Assembly (NCBI RefSeq): GCF_900108275.1
Contig: NZ_FNVD01000005.1
Coordinates: 124,001 to 188,000, forward strand
Reading direction: 5' to 3'
DNA from: Jhaorihella thermophila
Lineage (GTDB): Bacteria; Pseudomonadota; Alphaproteobacteria; Rhodobacterales; Rhodobacteraceae
Length of the DNA: 64,000 bases
Shown here: in pieces, positions 55,788 to 64,000 of the stretch
Layout: each line of letters opens with the position of its first letter
Numbering within the stretch: position 1 is the first letter of the stretch
Position numbers and translations under genes: made by a program
The notes under the pieces: model-generated
Told to the model about the DNA's origin: nothing
Databases searched by the model: none
Seen by the model: only the letters and a program-made list of their open reading frames with translations

Positions 55788-56816
55788 ATGACCGACCAGA
55801 TGCAGCGCATCGTTCTTGCCAGCCGCCCCGAGGCGCACGCGACGCTGGACAATTTCCGCCTGGAAACCGCGCCCGTCCCGACCCCCGGCGAAGGCGAGGT
55901 GCTCGTGCGCGTCCACTACATGTCGCTCGACCCCTACATGCGCGGCCGGATGAGCGACGCGAAATCCTACGCCGCCCCGGTGCCGGTCGGCGGCACGATG
56001 GAGGCCGGCGGCGTGGGGGAGGTGATCGCCTCGAACCATCCCGGATACAAACCCGGCGATTTCGCCTTCGGCATGTTCGGCTGGGCTACCCACGGCTGCC
56101 TGCCCGGAGACCAGCTGCGCAAGGTGGATCCGACCCTTGCGCCGATCTCCACGGCGCTGGGCGTTCTGGGAATGCCCGGCTTCACCGGCTGGGTGGGGTT
56201 CAACGAATTCGGCCGGCCCAAGGCGGGCGAGACGCTGGTCGTGGCCGCCGCGACCGGGCCGGTGGGGTCGATGGTAGGGCAGCTGGCCAAGCTCGCGGGC
56301 CTGCGCGCGGTCGGCATCGCCGGCGGGGCGGAGAAGTGCAAACTGGCCACCGAGACCTTCGGCTTTGACGCCTGCATCGACCACCGCGCGTTCGATTCCG
56401 CTGCGGACCTGCGACGCGCGATCGCGTCGGAATGCCCCGACGGCGTGGACATCTATTTCGAAAACGTGGGCGGCAAGGTGCTCGAGGCCGTTCTGCCGCT
56501 GATGAACAATTTCGGCAGGATCCCGGTCTGCGGCATGATCAGCTGGTATGAACCCAAGGAGGGCGAAGGCGAAGGGCTCACTGCGCCGATGCTGTGGCGC
56601 ACGATCCTGGTGAAGTTCCTGTCCGTCAACGGCTTCATCATCTTCAACCACTACGACCGGTTCGGCGAATTCCTCAGGGAAGTCGGCCCCAAGGTCGCCA
56701 GCGGCGAGATCCGCTATCTCGAGGACGTCGCCGAGGGACTCGAGAATGCCCCCGCCGCCTTCCTGTCGATGCTGAAGGGCGGCAACAAGGGCAAGCAGAT
56801 CGTCAAGCTGATCTGA
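55788..56816 (+). CDS. NADP-dependent oxidoreductase, zinc-free MDR family (CurA/leukotriene B4 dehydrogenase-like)
   Basis: A 342-residue medium-chain reductase without zinc ligands. N-terminal block VLVRVHYMSLDPYMRGRMSD, the nucleotide-binding AAATGPVGSMVGQLAKLAG (about 155) and VDIYFENVGGKVLEAVLPLM (about 223) are typical of 2-alkenal/prostaglandin reductase-like enzymes such as CurA. It probably reduces activated double bonds with NADPH. Start ATG 55788. Divergent from the SuhB-like gene. Confidence 0.9.
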   Translation: MTDQMQRIVLASRPEAHATLDNFRLETAPVPTPGEGEVLVRVHYMSLDPYMRGRMSDAKSYAAPVPVGGTMEAGGVGEVIASNHPGYKPGDFAFGMFGWATHGCLPGDQLRKVDPTLAPISTALGVLGMPGFTGWVGFNEFGRPKAGETLVVAAATGPVGSMVGQLAKLAGLRAVGIAGGAEKCKLATETFGFDACIDHRAFDSAADLRRAIASECPDGVDIYFENVGGKVLEAVLPLMNNFGRIPVCGMISWYEPKEGEGEGLTAPMLWRTILVKFLSVNGFIIFNHYDRFGEFLREVGPKVASGEIRYLEDVAEGLENAPAAFLSMLKGGNKGKQIVKLI

Positions 56817-56838
56817 CCTGCGGCCCAACGCAGGCGCG

Positions 56839-56881
56839 CGCGCCCCGTGCCCGGCGCGGGGCGCGTTTCCTATAGGAAACG
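56839..56881. terminator. hairpin followed by a perfect 18-bp palindrome
   Basis: CGCGCCCCG (56839-56847) pairs with CGGGGCGCG (56857-56865), then TTT, a plausible terminator for the oxidoreductase gene. Directly overlapping its end is CGTTTCCTATAGGAAACG (56864-56881), a perfect 18-base palindrome about 90 bases before sdaA. The second element looks more like an operator than a terminator. Confidence 0.5.
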
Positions 56882-56933
56882 TCGCAATCGACCGTCTCCC
56901 GGGTGGCGTCCTGTCCTAATCAGGAACCCATCA

Positions 56934-56951
56934 CCGGCCGCAAACGGCCGG
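56934..56951 (+). other. stem-loop in the sdaA leader
   Basis: CCGGCCG (56934-56940) pairs with CGGCCGG (56945-56951) around CAAA, ending about eight bases before the AGGAG site of sdaA. It could affect translation initiation or mRNA stability. Confidence 0.35.
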
Positions 56952-56969
56952 CCGATCAGGAGACGCGCG

Positions 56970-58346
56970 ATGTTTCTTTCCGTTTTCGACATGTTCAAGG
57001 TGGGCGTCGGTCCGTCTTCGTCGCACACGATGGGGCCGATGGTGGCCGCGGCGCGGTTTCTCGACCTGATGCGCGCCTCGCCCTTCGAATTCCACGGCCT
57101 GCGGGGCAGCCTGCACGGGTCGCTCGCCTTTACCGGGGTCGGGCACGCAACCGACCGGGCCACGATCCTTGGGCTCGCCGGTTTCACTCCTGACACGTAT
57201 GACGCCGAGGCGGCCGAGGCCGCGCTGGCCGAGATCCGCGCCACCGGGCGGGTCAGCCCGGACGGGCTGGGCACGCTCGGTTTCGCCCCTGCCGAGGATC
57301 TGGTCTTCGACTATGACCGTCCCTTGCCGGGGCACGCCAACGGCATGATCCTGATGGCCACCGATGCGCAGGGCGACGTGATCCTGCAGGAAACCTACTA
57401 TTCCATCGGCGGCGGTTTCGTGGTGACGGAAAAGGAACTGGCCGAGGGCCGGGACCGCAACGAAGGCCCGCCGGTTCCCTTTCCGTTCGAAACCGCCGAA
57501 CAGATGCTGCGCATGGCACGCGAGAGCGGCAAGTCCATCGCCCAGATGAAGCGCGAGAACGAGATCGCCCGCGGCGGCTGCGCCAAGGCCTTTGCCACGG
57601 GCACCGCGCGGATCTGGGAGGTGATGAACGCCTGCATCGAGCGCGGTCTGGCGGCCGATGGAGTCCTGCCCGGCGGGCTGAAGGTCAAACGCCGCGCCGG
57701 TGCGATCCATCGCGCGCTTCACGCCGAACGCGGCATGAACCTGAACGCGCCGCACACGGTGAACGACTGGATCAGCGTGTATGCCATGGCGGTGAACGAG
57801 GAAAACGCCGCGGGGGGACAGGTGGTCACGGCCCCGACCAACGGCGCCGCGGGCGTGCTGCCGGCGGTGCTGCGCTATTACCTCGACCACGTTCCGGGCG
57901 CGTCGGACTCCCATGTCGAGGACTTCCTGCTGACCGCTGCGGCGATCGGCGGGCTGATCAAATACAATGCCTCGATCAGCGGGGCCGAGGCCGGCTGTCA
58001 GGCCGAGGTCGGCAGCGCCAGCGCGATGGCGGCGGCGGGCCTTTGCGCGGTGATGGGCGGCACGCCCGAGCAGGTGGAAAACGCCGCCGAGATCGCGCTC
58101 GAACATCACCTTGGCATGACCTGCGATCCGGTAAAGGGGTTGGTGCAGGTGCCCTGCATCGAACGCAACGCGCTGGGCGCGGTCAAGGCGGTCAGCGCCG
58201 CCAGCCTTGCCCTGCGCGGCACCGGCGATCATTTCGTGCCGCTCGATGCCTGCATCGAAACGATGCGTCAGACGGGCCACGACATGCACGAGAAATACAA
58301 GGAAACCTCGCTGGGCGGGCTGGCGGTGAACGTGCCGAACTGCTGA
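56970..58346 (+). CDS. sdaA: L-serine ammonia-lyase (iron-sulfur type)
   Basis: A 458-residue single-chain L-serine dehydratase making pyruvate and ammonia. The N-terminal beta domain has [20 protein letters not shown]. The alpha domain has [15 protein letters not shown] and the [4Fe-4S] cysteines in [13 protein letters not shown] and [19 protein letters not shown]. Full length for the SdaA/SdaB type. The ATG at 56970 follows AGGAG at good spacing. Its leader carries two palindromic elements. Confidence 0.96.
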   Translation: MFLSVFDMFKVGVGPSSSHTMGPMVAAARFLDLMRASPFEFHGLRGSLHGSLAFTGVGHATDRATILGLAGFTPDTYDAEAAEAALAEIRATGRVSPDGLGTLGFAPAEDLVFDYDRPLPGHANGMILMATDAQGDVILQETYYSIGGGFVVTEKELAEGRDRNEGPPVPFPFETAEQMLRMARESGKSIAQMKRENEIARGGCAKAFATGTARIWEVMNACIERGLAADGVLPGGLKVKRRAGAIHRALHAERGMNLNAPHTVNDWISVYAMAVNEENAAGGQVVTAPTNGAAGVLPAVLRYYLDHVPGASDSHVEDFLLTAAAIGGLIKYNASISGAEAGCQAEVGSASAMAAAGLCAVMGGTPEQVENAAEIALEHHLGMTCDPVKGLVQVPCIERNALGAVKAVSAASLALRGTGDHFVPLDACIETMRQTGHDMHEKYKETSLGGLAVNVPNC

Positions 58347-58508
58347 GGCTACACGGCAAGAGCGCGGCAGGGCGCCGGGTCGCTCGCACGTCTGGAACGA
58401 GACGGTGAGCGGCAACTCGCCTATCGCGGCCAAAACTTTTTCGCCGAGCCTCGATTTTGACGCAACCCAAGCTTGCAATGAATCGAAGTGGCCTCTACCG
58501 TGGGCCCC

Positions 58509-59483
58509 ATGACACAGGATCGCCCGGTTCTTGGAATACTGCTCATGTTGGGCTTTTGCGTGGTGGCGCCGCTGGGCGATGCCGTGGTCAAGCTGCTCGG
58601 CACCTCGGTGCCGGTTCTGGTCCTGCTGGTCATGCGGTTCGGCATACAGGCTCTGATCCTCGTGCCGATCGTCATCTCTCGGGGCGGGCTGGGCTGGCTG
58701 CGGCGGAGCGTCATCGGCTGGATCGCGCTGCGCACGCTGCTGCACATGGCCGCGATTGCCGCCATGTTCACCGCGCTGAAATATCTGCCGCTGGCCGATG
58801 CCGTCGCGATTTCCTTCGTGATGCCGTTCCTGATGCTGCTGCTGGGACGGTTCCTGTTGGGCGAAGAGGTCGGGATGCGGCGAATCATTGCATGCCTCGT
58901 CGGGTTCGGCGGCACCTTGATGGTGGTCCAGCCCAGCTTTGCCGAGGTCGGCTGGCCCGCGCTCTGGCCGCTGGTCGTCGCGGTGCTGTTTTCCCTGTTC
59001 ATGCTGGTCACGCGCCAGATCGCGCGGGGCACCGACCCGATCGGCCTGCAGGCGGTCAGCGGGGCCATGGCGGTCGTGCTGCTGATCCCGGCATGGTTCC
59101 TTGCGTCGGCGCTGGAGGTGGCTCCATCGGATCTGGCCGCCGTCAGCGCGGTGGACTGGGGGCTGCTGGTGTCCGTTGGCCTGATGGGAACGGTGGCGCA
59201 TCTGCTGATGACTTGGGCGCTGCGTTTCGCGCCCGCGGCCACGCTGGCCCCGATGCAGTATCTGGAAATCCCGCTGGCAACGGTCTTCGGCTTTCTCATG
59301 TTCGGGGATTTGCCGAATCTCCTGGCCAGCGCGGGCATCGCGGTCACCATAGGCGCCGGGATCTATGTAGTGCTGCGGGAACACGCCGTGGCGCGCGCTA
59401 CGACGCGGCTGAAGGAGCAGGCCGAGGCCGGACTGTCGCGCCTCACTCCGCCGCCCGAGCCTGCGCCGGCGCAAGCGCCCTGA
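58509..59483 (+). CDS. EamA/DMT family transporter
   Basis: A 324-residue permease with ten hydrophobic segments in two EamA repeats. Blocks: LGILLMLGFCVVAPLGDAVV, ALKYLPLADAVAISFVMPFL (end of repeat 1) and ATLAPMQYLEIPLATVFGFL (end of repeat 2). Similar alphaproteobacterial proteins are annotated as metabolite exporters. The substrate is unknown. ATG 58509 was preferred to an in-frame GTG at 58488. The last 41 bases overlap the convergent thiamine diphosphokinase gene. Confidence 0.88.
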   Translation: MTQDRPVLGILLMLGFCVVAPLGDAVVKLLGTSVPVLVLLVMRFGIQALILVPIVISRGGLGWLRRSVIGWIALRTLLHMAAIAAMFTALKYLPLADAVAISFVMPFLMLLLGRFLLGEEVGMRRIIACLVGFGGTLMVVQPSFAEVGWPALWPLVVAVLFSLFMLVTRQIARGTDPIGLQAVSGAMAVVLLIPAWFLASALEVAPSDLAAVSAVDWGLLVSVGLMGTVAHLLMTWALRFAPAATLAPMQYLEIPLATVFGFLMFGDLPNLLASAGIAVTIGAGIYVVLREHAVARATTRLKEQAEAGLSRLTPPPEPAPAQAP

Positions 59484-60123
59484 TCACATCGTCCAACGCC
59501 CCGCGCGGCACCATCGCCAGCAGCCCCGGTTGATCGGTTTCGATCGTCACCGGGCCAAGCGCGCGGTTCGACGTGCCGATGCGCCCGCCCGGGTTCAGTT
59601 CCAGCCCGTCGATCGGCCATTCCAGCCCGTGCGATCGTCCCGTGACCGCGCGCATCGGAAACAGTGACACGACATCGCCCCGCGCGACGGGAACCTCGAT
59701 CCGTGCGGGCACATGAAAGATCACCTCATGCGCGCCGATCAGGATACAGCTGTGATTCGCGTGTCGCACCACGGCATTGAATGCCGCGAGCTGGTGGTCC
59801 ACCCGCGCACCCAGGAACCCGACGGCCAGAATCAGCGGCGCGCGGATGCTGCGCAGGGCTTTGTCGAAATCTGTGCTGTCCTGTTCACGGATCGGAAACA
59901 GGCGGTCGCCGGGAATGCGATGCCGCCACTCCGCCGTCAGCGAATCGAAATCGCCAATCACGGCCTCGGGTATATGCCCGGCCGCCAGGGCCGGCCCCGC
60001 CCCGCCATCCGCCGCAATGAGACGCGGCGCCCGCGACAGGGCGTCGTCAAGGTCATTTCGGCCCAGTTCACCCCCGCCAATCAGCGTAACTGGTTCGGAG
60101 ATGTCAACAATCGGTGGTTTCAT
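59443..60123 (-). CDS. thiamine diphosphokinase
   Basis: A 226-residue enzyme that pyrophosphorylates thiamine. Family motifs: LIAADGGAGPAL, AVIGDFDSL (about 56-64), EQDSTDFDKAL (about 80-90) and VGFLGARVDHQLAAFNAV. The C-terminal beta domain includes GLEWPIDGLELNPGG and TSNRALG. Start ATG 60123 (MKPPIVDISEP). Divergent from the large acidic protein. Confidence 0.92.
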   Translation of the reverse strand: MKPPIVDISEPVTLIGGGELGRNDLDDALSRAPRLIAADGGAGPALAAGHIPEAVIGDFDSLTAEWRHRIPGDRLFPIREQDSTDFDKALRSIRAPLILAVGFLGARVDHQLAAFNAVVRHANHSCILIGAHEVIFHVPARIEVPVARGDVVSLFPMRAVTGRSHGLEWPIDGLELNPGGRIGTSNRALGPVTIETDQPGLLAMVPRGALDDVIRALAPAQARAAE

Positions 60124-60261
60124 GCCCGGTTACATGCCCTTTTTGGAAACACGACACAATCTAGTCATGAAATGATACGCTGTTTGGCACAGATTCGGGC
60201 CGCTTTCGTCGAGTCGGTCATGGTAAACCGACGCGAAACAATGTGAGAGGACGAGCATCCG

Positions 60262-62232
60262 ATGGTACAGAACAACAAGATCCTGACCGTATCTTACGGC
60301 ACGTTTTCCTGTACGCTGGAAGGCTTTGAAGACTCCTTCGAGACGATGAAGGCGATTGCCGAGTATTTCCGGGATCTTGCCCGCGAGGACCGTTATTTCG
60401 GCGCGGAACCGCCGCAGCCGGACGCCGAGATGCTCGCCCGGATCGCCGAACGCGAAATCGCCCGCCAGGTCGAGGCCCGGCACGAGGAAAGCGGCATCGT
60501 GCTGACGGCCGCCGCGCCGGAAGCGACCACGCCGCCTGCGGCACCCGCGATGGCCGAAGCGACAGACGCGCCCTCGGCGGCCGACGCCGCAGTGGCCGAG
60601 GCGGCGCCCGAGCCTGCTCCCGAACCGGCCCAGCCGCACGCGCATGCCGACGCCGCAGAGTCCGCGGCCGTATCCGAACCGCCGATCATCGAAGAACCCG
60701 CCGAGGTGTCGGCCGAAGAGGTTCAGGAGGATGCCGAGGCGGCGCCCGAGCCTTCGGGGGAAACCGCTCGGCCGCCGGCGGTCGAAGAGCCTGCCGAACC
60801 CGCGTCGGAGGCCGAACCCGAAATGGCGACGGCCGAGGATCTTGGCCAACCGGCGCCGGCCCGTCCGCAGGCCGAAGACAGCATCGCCGCCAAGCTGGAG
60901 CGAATTCGCGCGGTTGTGGCCCGGAATGAACAGGCCGAGACGGACCAGTATGACGAGGACGCTCTCGCCGACTCCGCCGCCCCTGCCGAGATCACCTCGA
61001 CGCTCGCCCATGTCCTCCACGCGGAAGATACCGAGGAAGAAGCCGAGGCTGCGGAGCCCCTGACCTGGGAAGCCTTCGCCGAGCCCGCCGCTGCGGAAGC
61101 GCCCGCCGCCGCGCCGACTGTTGAAGAGGGGGCTGACGAAGCTGCGGAGCCGGTTGAAGAAGCCGCCGGTAAGGATGACAGCGACATTGGCCCCGACGAA
61201 AGCGAAGAAGACCTGACGGGAGCGGACAGCCTGTTCGGTGATCTCGATCAGGAAACGGACGAGGCCGAGCCGGACGACCAGGACGTGGCCAACATCCTCT
61301 CGGAGGCCGAGGAAGAGCCCGCAGCCAGCGTCATCAAGATCAAGAAGCGGGATCTGGACGAGGCAGTCGAAGCGGCCGAGCTGGAAGAAATCGTCGAAGA
61401 CGCCGCGCCTTCGGATCACGGCGACCTGCCGCCCGAGGACGAAGCCGAACTGATTCAGGAACTGGCCCAGCTCGAAGCCGAGATTACGGGCGCCGACCAG
61501 GCGCCGGCGGCGGAAGAATACGAACCGGCGCGCCCGGCCGGAAAGGGGCCAGCAGGCACGCCGGACGTGGAGCGGCTGATGAAATCGGCCGAAGAGCGGT
61601 TGAGCGACCCCGAGGCCGCGGCCCGCCACGAAGCCTATACCCACATGCGCGCCGCCGTGGCGACAACGCGCGCCGAACGCGAAGCGGGCGGAACGATGGG
61701 CACTCACCCCAGCGACGATCCTTACCGGGTCGATCTGGCCCATGCGGTGCGTCCGCGCCGCCCCGATGCGCCAAGAACACGGCCGGTCCGGCCAACCACC
61801 AAGACCCGCGCCGCACCGCTGAAACTGGTGGCAGAGCAGCGGGTCGACGAAGGTGCCGGCAGGGCGGCGCGCGGTCCGATCCGGCCGCGCCGCGTGGCAG
61901 CCGAGTTGCTGGACGACAGCGTCATGGCGGCGGTCCCGTCCGGCGAGAGCGAATTCGCCAGGTTTGCCCGGGAACTCGGGGCCGAGGAGTTGCCGGAGTT
62001 GCTGGAAGCGGCCGCGGCCTACCTTGCCTTTGTCGAGGGCCGGACGGAGTTTTCCCGTCCGCAACTGATGAATGTGGCCCGTCAGGTGCGCAATGCCGAC
62101 TTCAACCGCGAGGACGGGTTGCGGGCATTTGGCCACCTGCTGCGCGAAGGCAAGATCGAAAAGAAAGGCGGCGGACGTTTCACCGTATCCGGTGATATCG
62201 GCTTCCGTCCCGGCCAGCGCGCGACCGGCTGA
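60262..62232 (+). CDS. large acidic protein with conserved ends, function unknown
   Basis: A 656-residue protein. Residues 1-75 are ordered and distinctive (LTVSYGTFSCTLEGFEDSFE, MKAIAEYFRDLAREDRYFGA). About residues 85-430 are low-complexity and highly acidic, rich in Ala, Glu and Pro. The last 100 residues form a second ordered block (FARFARELGAEELPELLEAA, QLMNVARQVRNADFNREDGL). Similar Rhodobacterales proteins are sometimes labelled chemotaxis protein CheA, but no CheA kinase motif is present here. No signal peptide or membrane segment. Two folded ends joined by a disordered linker suggest a scaffold. Start ATG 60262 after GAGGACGAG. Confidence 0.8.
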   Translation: MVQNNKILTVSYGTFSCTLEGFEDSFETMKAIAEYFRDLAREDRYFGAEPPQPDAEMLARIAEREIARQVEARHEESGIVLTAAAPEATTPPAAPAMAEATDAPSAADAAVAEAAPEPAPEPAQPHAHADAAESAAVSEPPIIEEPAEVSAEEVQEDAEAAPEPSGETARPPAVEEPAEPASEAEPEMATAEDLGQPAPARPQAEDSIAAKLERIRAVVARNEQAETDQYDEDALADSAAPAEITSTLAHVLHAEDTEEEAEAAEPLTWEAFAEPAAAEAPAAAPTVEEGADEAAEPVEEAAGKDDSDIGPDESEEDLTGADSLFGDLDQETDEAEPDDQDVANILSEAEEEPAASVIKIKKRDLDEAVEAAELEEIVEDAAPSDHGDLPPEDEAELIQELAQLEAEITGADQAPAAEEYEPARPAGKGPAGTPDVERLMKSAEERLSDPEAAARHEAYTHMRAAVATTRAEREAGGTMGTHPSDDPYRVDLAHAVRPRRPDAPRTRPVRPTTKTRAAPLKLVAEQRVDEGAGRAARGPIRPRRVAAELLDDSVMAAVPSGESEFARFARELGAEELPELLEAAAAYLAFVEGRTEFSRPQLMNVARQVRNADFNREDGLRAFGHLLREGKIEKKGGGRFTVSGDIGFRPGQRATG

Positions 62233-62257
62233 GGCGAGACGCCCGCCGGAACAACGA

Positions 62258-62291
62258 AAAGCGGCCCGCCGGTATCTCGGCGGGCCGCTTT
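62258..62291. terminator. bidirectional rho-independent terminator
   Basis: AAAGCGGCCCGCC (62258-62270) and GGCGGGCCGCTTT (62279-62291) form a perfect 13-base stem with an 8-base loop between two convergent genes. A/T tracts at both ends let it serve both strands. Confidence 0.88.
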
Positions 62292-62333
62292 CGGTCTTGC
62301 GCTGTCATCCGGTGGGCGTATGCGCCCGGCGGA

Positions 62334-63263
62334 TCACCCCAGTTTCTCGGTCAGTTCCGGCACAGCCTGGAACAGATCCGCAACCAGGCCGAAGTCTGCC
62401 ACCTGGAAGATCGGTGCCTCTTCGTCCTTGTTGATGGCAACGATGATCTTGGAATCCTTCATCCCCGCCAGGTGCTGGATCGCGCCGGAGATGCCGACCG
62501 CAACGTACAGATCGGGCGCGACGACCTTGCCGGTCTGGCCCACCTGCCAGTCGTTCGGCGCATAGCCCGAATCGACTGCCGCGCGCGAGGCACCCACCGC
62601 GGCGCCCAGCTTGTCGGCCAGCTTCTCGATCAGCGCAAAGTTCTCTTCCGAGCCCACGCCGCGGCCGCCCGAGACGACGATCTTGGCGCTGGTCAGTTCG
62701 GGCCGGTCGCTTTCGGCCACCTTGTCCTCGACCCATTCGCTGAGGCCGGACGCTTCGGGGGCCGCGACGGTTTCCACCGGCGCCGCCGCTTGCTCGCCCG
62801 CCGCATCGAAGGTCGAGGTGCGGATTGTGACGACCTTCTTGGGGTCGCGCGACTTCACGGTCTGGATCGCGTTGCCCGCGTAGATCGGCCGTTCGAACGT
62901 GTCCGCATCCACCACGCCCGAGACATCCGAGATCACCATCACGTCCAGCAGCGCGGCGACCCGCGGCATCACGTTTTTGGCGTCGGTGGTGGCCGGCGCG
63001 ACGATGTGGTCATAGTCGCCGGCCAGCGACACGATCAGATCGGCGGTGGATTCCGCCAGACGGTGGCCCAGCGATTCGCCTTCGGCCACCAGAACCTTTT
63101 TCACGCCGTCGATCTTGGCGGCGGCTTCACCGGCGGCCGCGGCATGGGCGCCGGCGCACAGAACGGTCACGTCCCCCAGCGCCTTGGCGGCGGTTACGGC
63201 CTTGGCGGTGGCGTCCAGCGCCAGTTCGCCGTTGTTGACTTCGGCAAGAAGAAGAACAGCCAT
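62334..63263 (-). CDS. etfA: electron transfer flavoprotein alpha subunit
   Basis: A 309-residue FAD-binding subunit that passes electrons from acyl-CoA and other dehydrogenases to ETF-quinone oxidoreductase. N-terminal [15 protein letters not shown], the FAD-binding C-terminal domain with [20 protein letters not shown] (about 203-222), [20 protein letters not shown] and [23 protein letters not shown] 63263 shares one base with the etfB stop. Confidence 0.97.
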   Translation of the reverse strand: MAVLLLAEVNNGELALDATAKAVTAAKALGDVTVLCAGAHAAAAGEAAAKIDGVKKVLVAEGESLGHRLAESTADLIVSLAGDYDHIVAPATTDAKNVMPRVAALLDVMVISDVSGVVDADTFERPIYAGNAIQTVKSRDPKKVVTIRTSTFDAAGEQAAAPVETVAAPEASGLSEWVEDKVAESDRPELTSAKIVVSGGRGVGSEENFALIEKLADKLGAAVGASRAAVDSGYAPNDWQVGQTGKVVAPDLYVAVGISGAIQHLAGMKDSKIIVAINKDEEAPIFQVADFGLVADLFQAVPELTEKLG

Positions 63264-64000
63264 CACACAGCCCCCGCTTCCTTGAGTTTCTCGACCAGCT
63301 CGTCCACCGAGCCGACGATGATGCCCGCGGCGCGCGCCGGCGGTTCATCGGTCTTGACCACTTCGAGCCGCGGCGTCAGGTCCACGCCGTAATCGGCGGC
63401 GGTCTTTTCATCCAGCGGCTTTTTCTTGGCCTTCATGATGTTGGGCAGCGAGGCATAGCGCGGCTCGTTCAGGCGCAGGTCCACGGTGACGACCGCGGGC
63501 ATCTTCACCTTGATGGTCTGCAGGCCGCCGTCCACCTCGCGGGTGACCAGCGCATGATCGCCTTCGATGTCGATCTTGGAGGCAAAGGTCGCCTGGCTCC
63601 AGCCCAACAGCGCCGACAGCATCTGACCGGTGGCGTTCATGTCGTTGTCGATCGCCTGCTTGCCGGCCAGAACGAGGCCGGGCTGCTCTTCCTCGACCAC
63701 CTTGGCGAGAATCTTGGCCACGGCCAGCGGCTCGATGTCCTGATGCACGTCATCGGCGGCCACCACCAGGATCGCGCGGTCCGCGCCCATCGCCAGCGCG
63801 GTGCGCAGCGTTTCCTGGGCCTGCTTGACGCCGATCGACACGACGACGATCTCGTCGGCCTTGCCGGCTTCCTTCAGGCGGATGGCTTCCTCGACGGCGA
63901 TCTCGTCGAAGGGATTCATGGACATCTTCACGTTGGCGAGATCGACACCGCTTCCGTCCGCTTTCACGCGAACTTTCACGTTGTAGTCGATCACGCGCTT
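63263..64000 (-). CDS. etfB: electron transfer flavoprotein beta subunit (partial, 5' end outside window)
   Basis: About 245 residues of the AMP-binding subunit of ETF are visible, beginning [20 protein letters not shown]. The normal N-terminus (a few residues such as MKVLVPV) lies beyond the window. The family signature is present as [20 protein letters not shown], and the C-terminus is [16 protein letters not shown]. It overlaps etfA by one base, so the pair is translationally coupled. Confidence 0.96.
   Translation of the reverse strand, partial: KRVIDYNVKVRVKADGSGVDLANVKMSMNPFDEIAVEEAIRLKEAGKADEIVVVSIGVKQAQETLRTALAMGADRAILVVAADDVHQDIEPLAVAKILAKVVEEEQPGLVLAGKQAIDNDMNATGQMLSALLGWSQATFASKIDIEGDHALVTREVDGGLQTIKVKMPAVVTVDLRLNEPRYASLPNIMKAKKKPLDEKTAADYGVDLTPRLEVVKTDEPPARAAGIIVGSVDELVEKLKEAGAV

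Noticed and set aside
60262-62232. CheA-type chemotaxis kinase
   Set aside because: No phosphotransfer histidine domain, no N/G1/G2 ATPase boxes and no CheW-like domain. Most of the chain is low-complexity acidic sequence.
1-64000. CRISPR arrays, insertion sequences or prophage
   Set aside because: No regularly spaced repeats, transposase, integrase or phage structural genes were found. The only repeats are the small intergenic palindromes and the yidC duplication.

Overview
The window reads as a GC-rich chromosomal segment of an alphaproteobacterium of the Rhodobacteraceae/Roseobacter group. The evidence is the rpmH-rnpA-yidD...yidC block, a CycM-type membrane cytochrome c552 whose N-terminus matches the Paracoccus protein, a large acidic protein of a type I associate with Rhodobacterales, and a propionyl-CoA synthetase preceded by TTTGCAAA boxes. 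Genes are densely packed with many 1-4 base stop/start overlaps. No prophage, insertion sequence, CRISPR array or integrase was seen, so this is mostly core genome with a few lineage-specific clusters.

Layout. 1-4.8 kb (minus): rpmH, rnpA, yidD, ttcA, an EAL/GGDEF protein and yidC (cut by the window edge), i.e. translation, tRNA thiolation and membrane insertion. 5.1-8.7 kb (plus): a TVP38/TMEM64 membrane protein, a flavin disulfide oxidoreductase, an orphan histidine kinase, then tRNA-Arg(ACG). 8.9-11.1 kb (minus): a DUF2478 protein, an NnrU-like protein and an EamA permease. 11.3-17.2 kb: an ABC transporter for a quaternary ammonium compound (binding protein, ATPase, double permease) divergent from choline-sulfatase betC, with a TetR-type palindrome between them. 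17.2-21.3 kb (minus): nucleoside salvage deoB, deoA, cdd, headed by a VOC-cupin-cupin protein. 21.4-25.8 kb (plus): maeB and prpE, entry points for C3/C4 carbon metabolism. 25.8-35.3 kb: YqgE, a lone DsbD-alpha-like periplasmic protein, a Nudix hydrolase, an RND pump with its adaptor, then moaB, a LysE exporter, a metallophosphoesterase and a family-4-like uracil-DNA glycosylase. 35.4-39.3 kb (plus): pyrB, two small membrane proteins, an apparently metal-site-dead pyrC and plsY. 39.5-42.7 kb: a DUF1244 protein, a zinc alcohol dehydrogenase and a SulP transporter gene interrupted by an in-frame TAG. 42.6-45.6 kb (minus): dgcN, dgcA and a D-amino acid aminotransferase, a D-glutamate catabolic cluster. 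45.9-48.8 kb: nudC, an SRPBCC protein, pheA, cycM. 49-54.7 kb (plus): a yejABEF-type peptide ABC transporter. 54.8-64 kb: an inositol-monophosphatase-family protein, an MDR oxidoreductase, sdaA, an EamA permease, thiamine diphosphokinase, the large acidic protein, and etfA/etfB (etfB cut by the window edge).

The most interesting items are the TTTGCAAA boxes before prpE (ScfR/PccR/RamB-type control), the pseudo-dihydroorotase encoded with pyrB and two unknown membrane proteins, the D-glutamate cluster, the nonsense-interrupted SulP gene, the VOC-cupin-cupin protein of the nucleoside operon, the two-ended acidic protein near 61 kb, and a dispersed palindromic repeat carrying an AAATACTCCGG core. 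I saw no wholly new multi-gene defence or mobile system.
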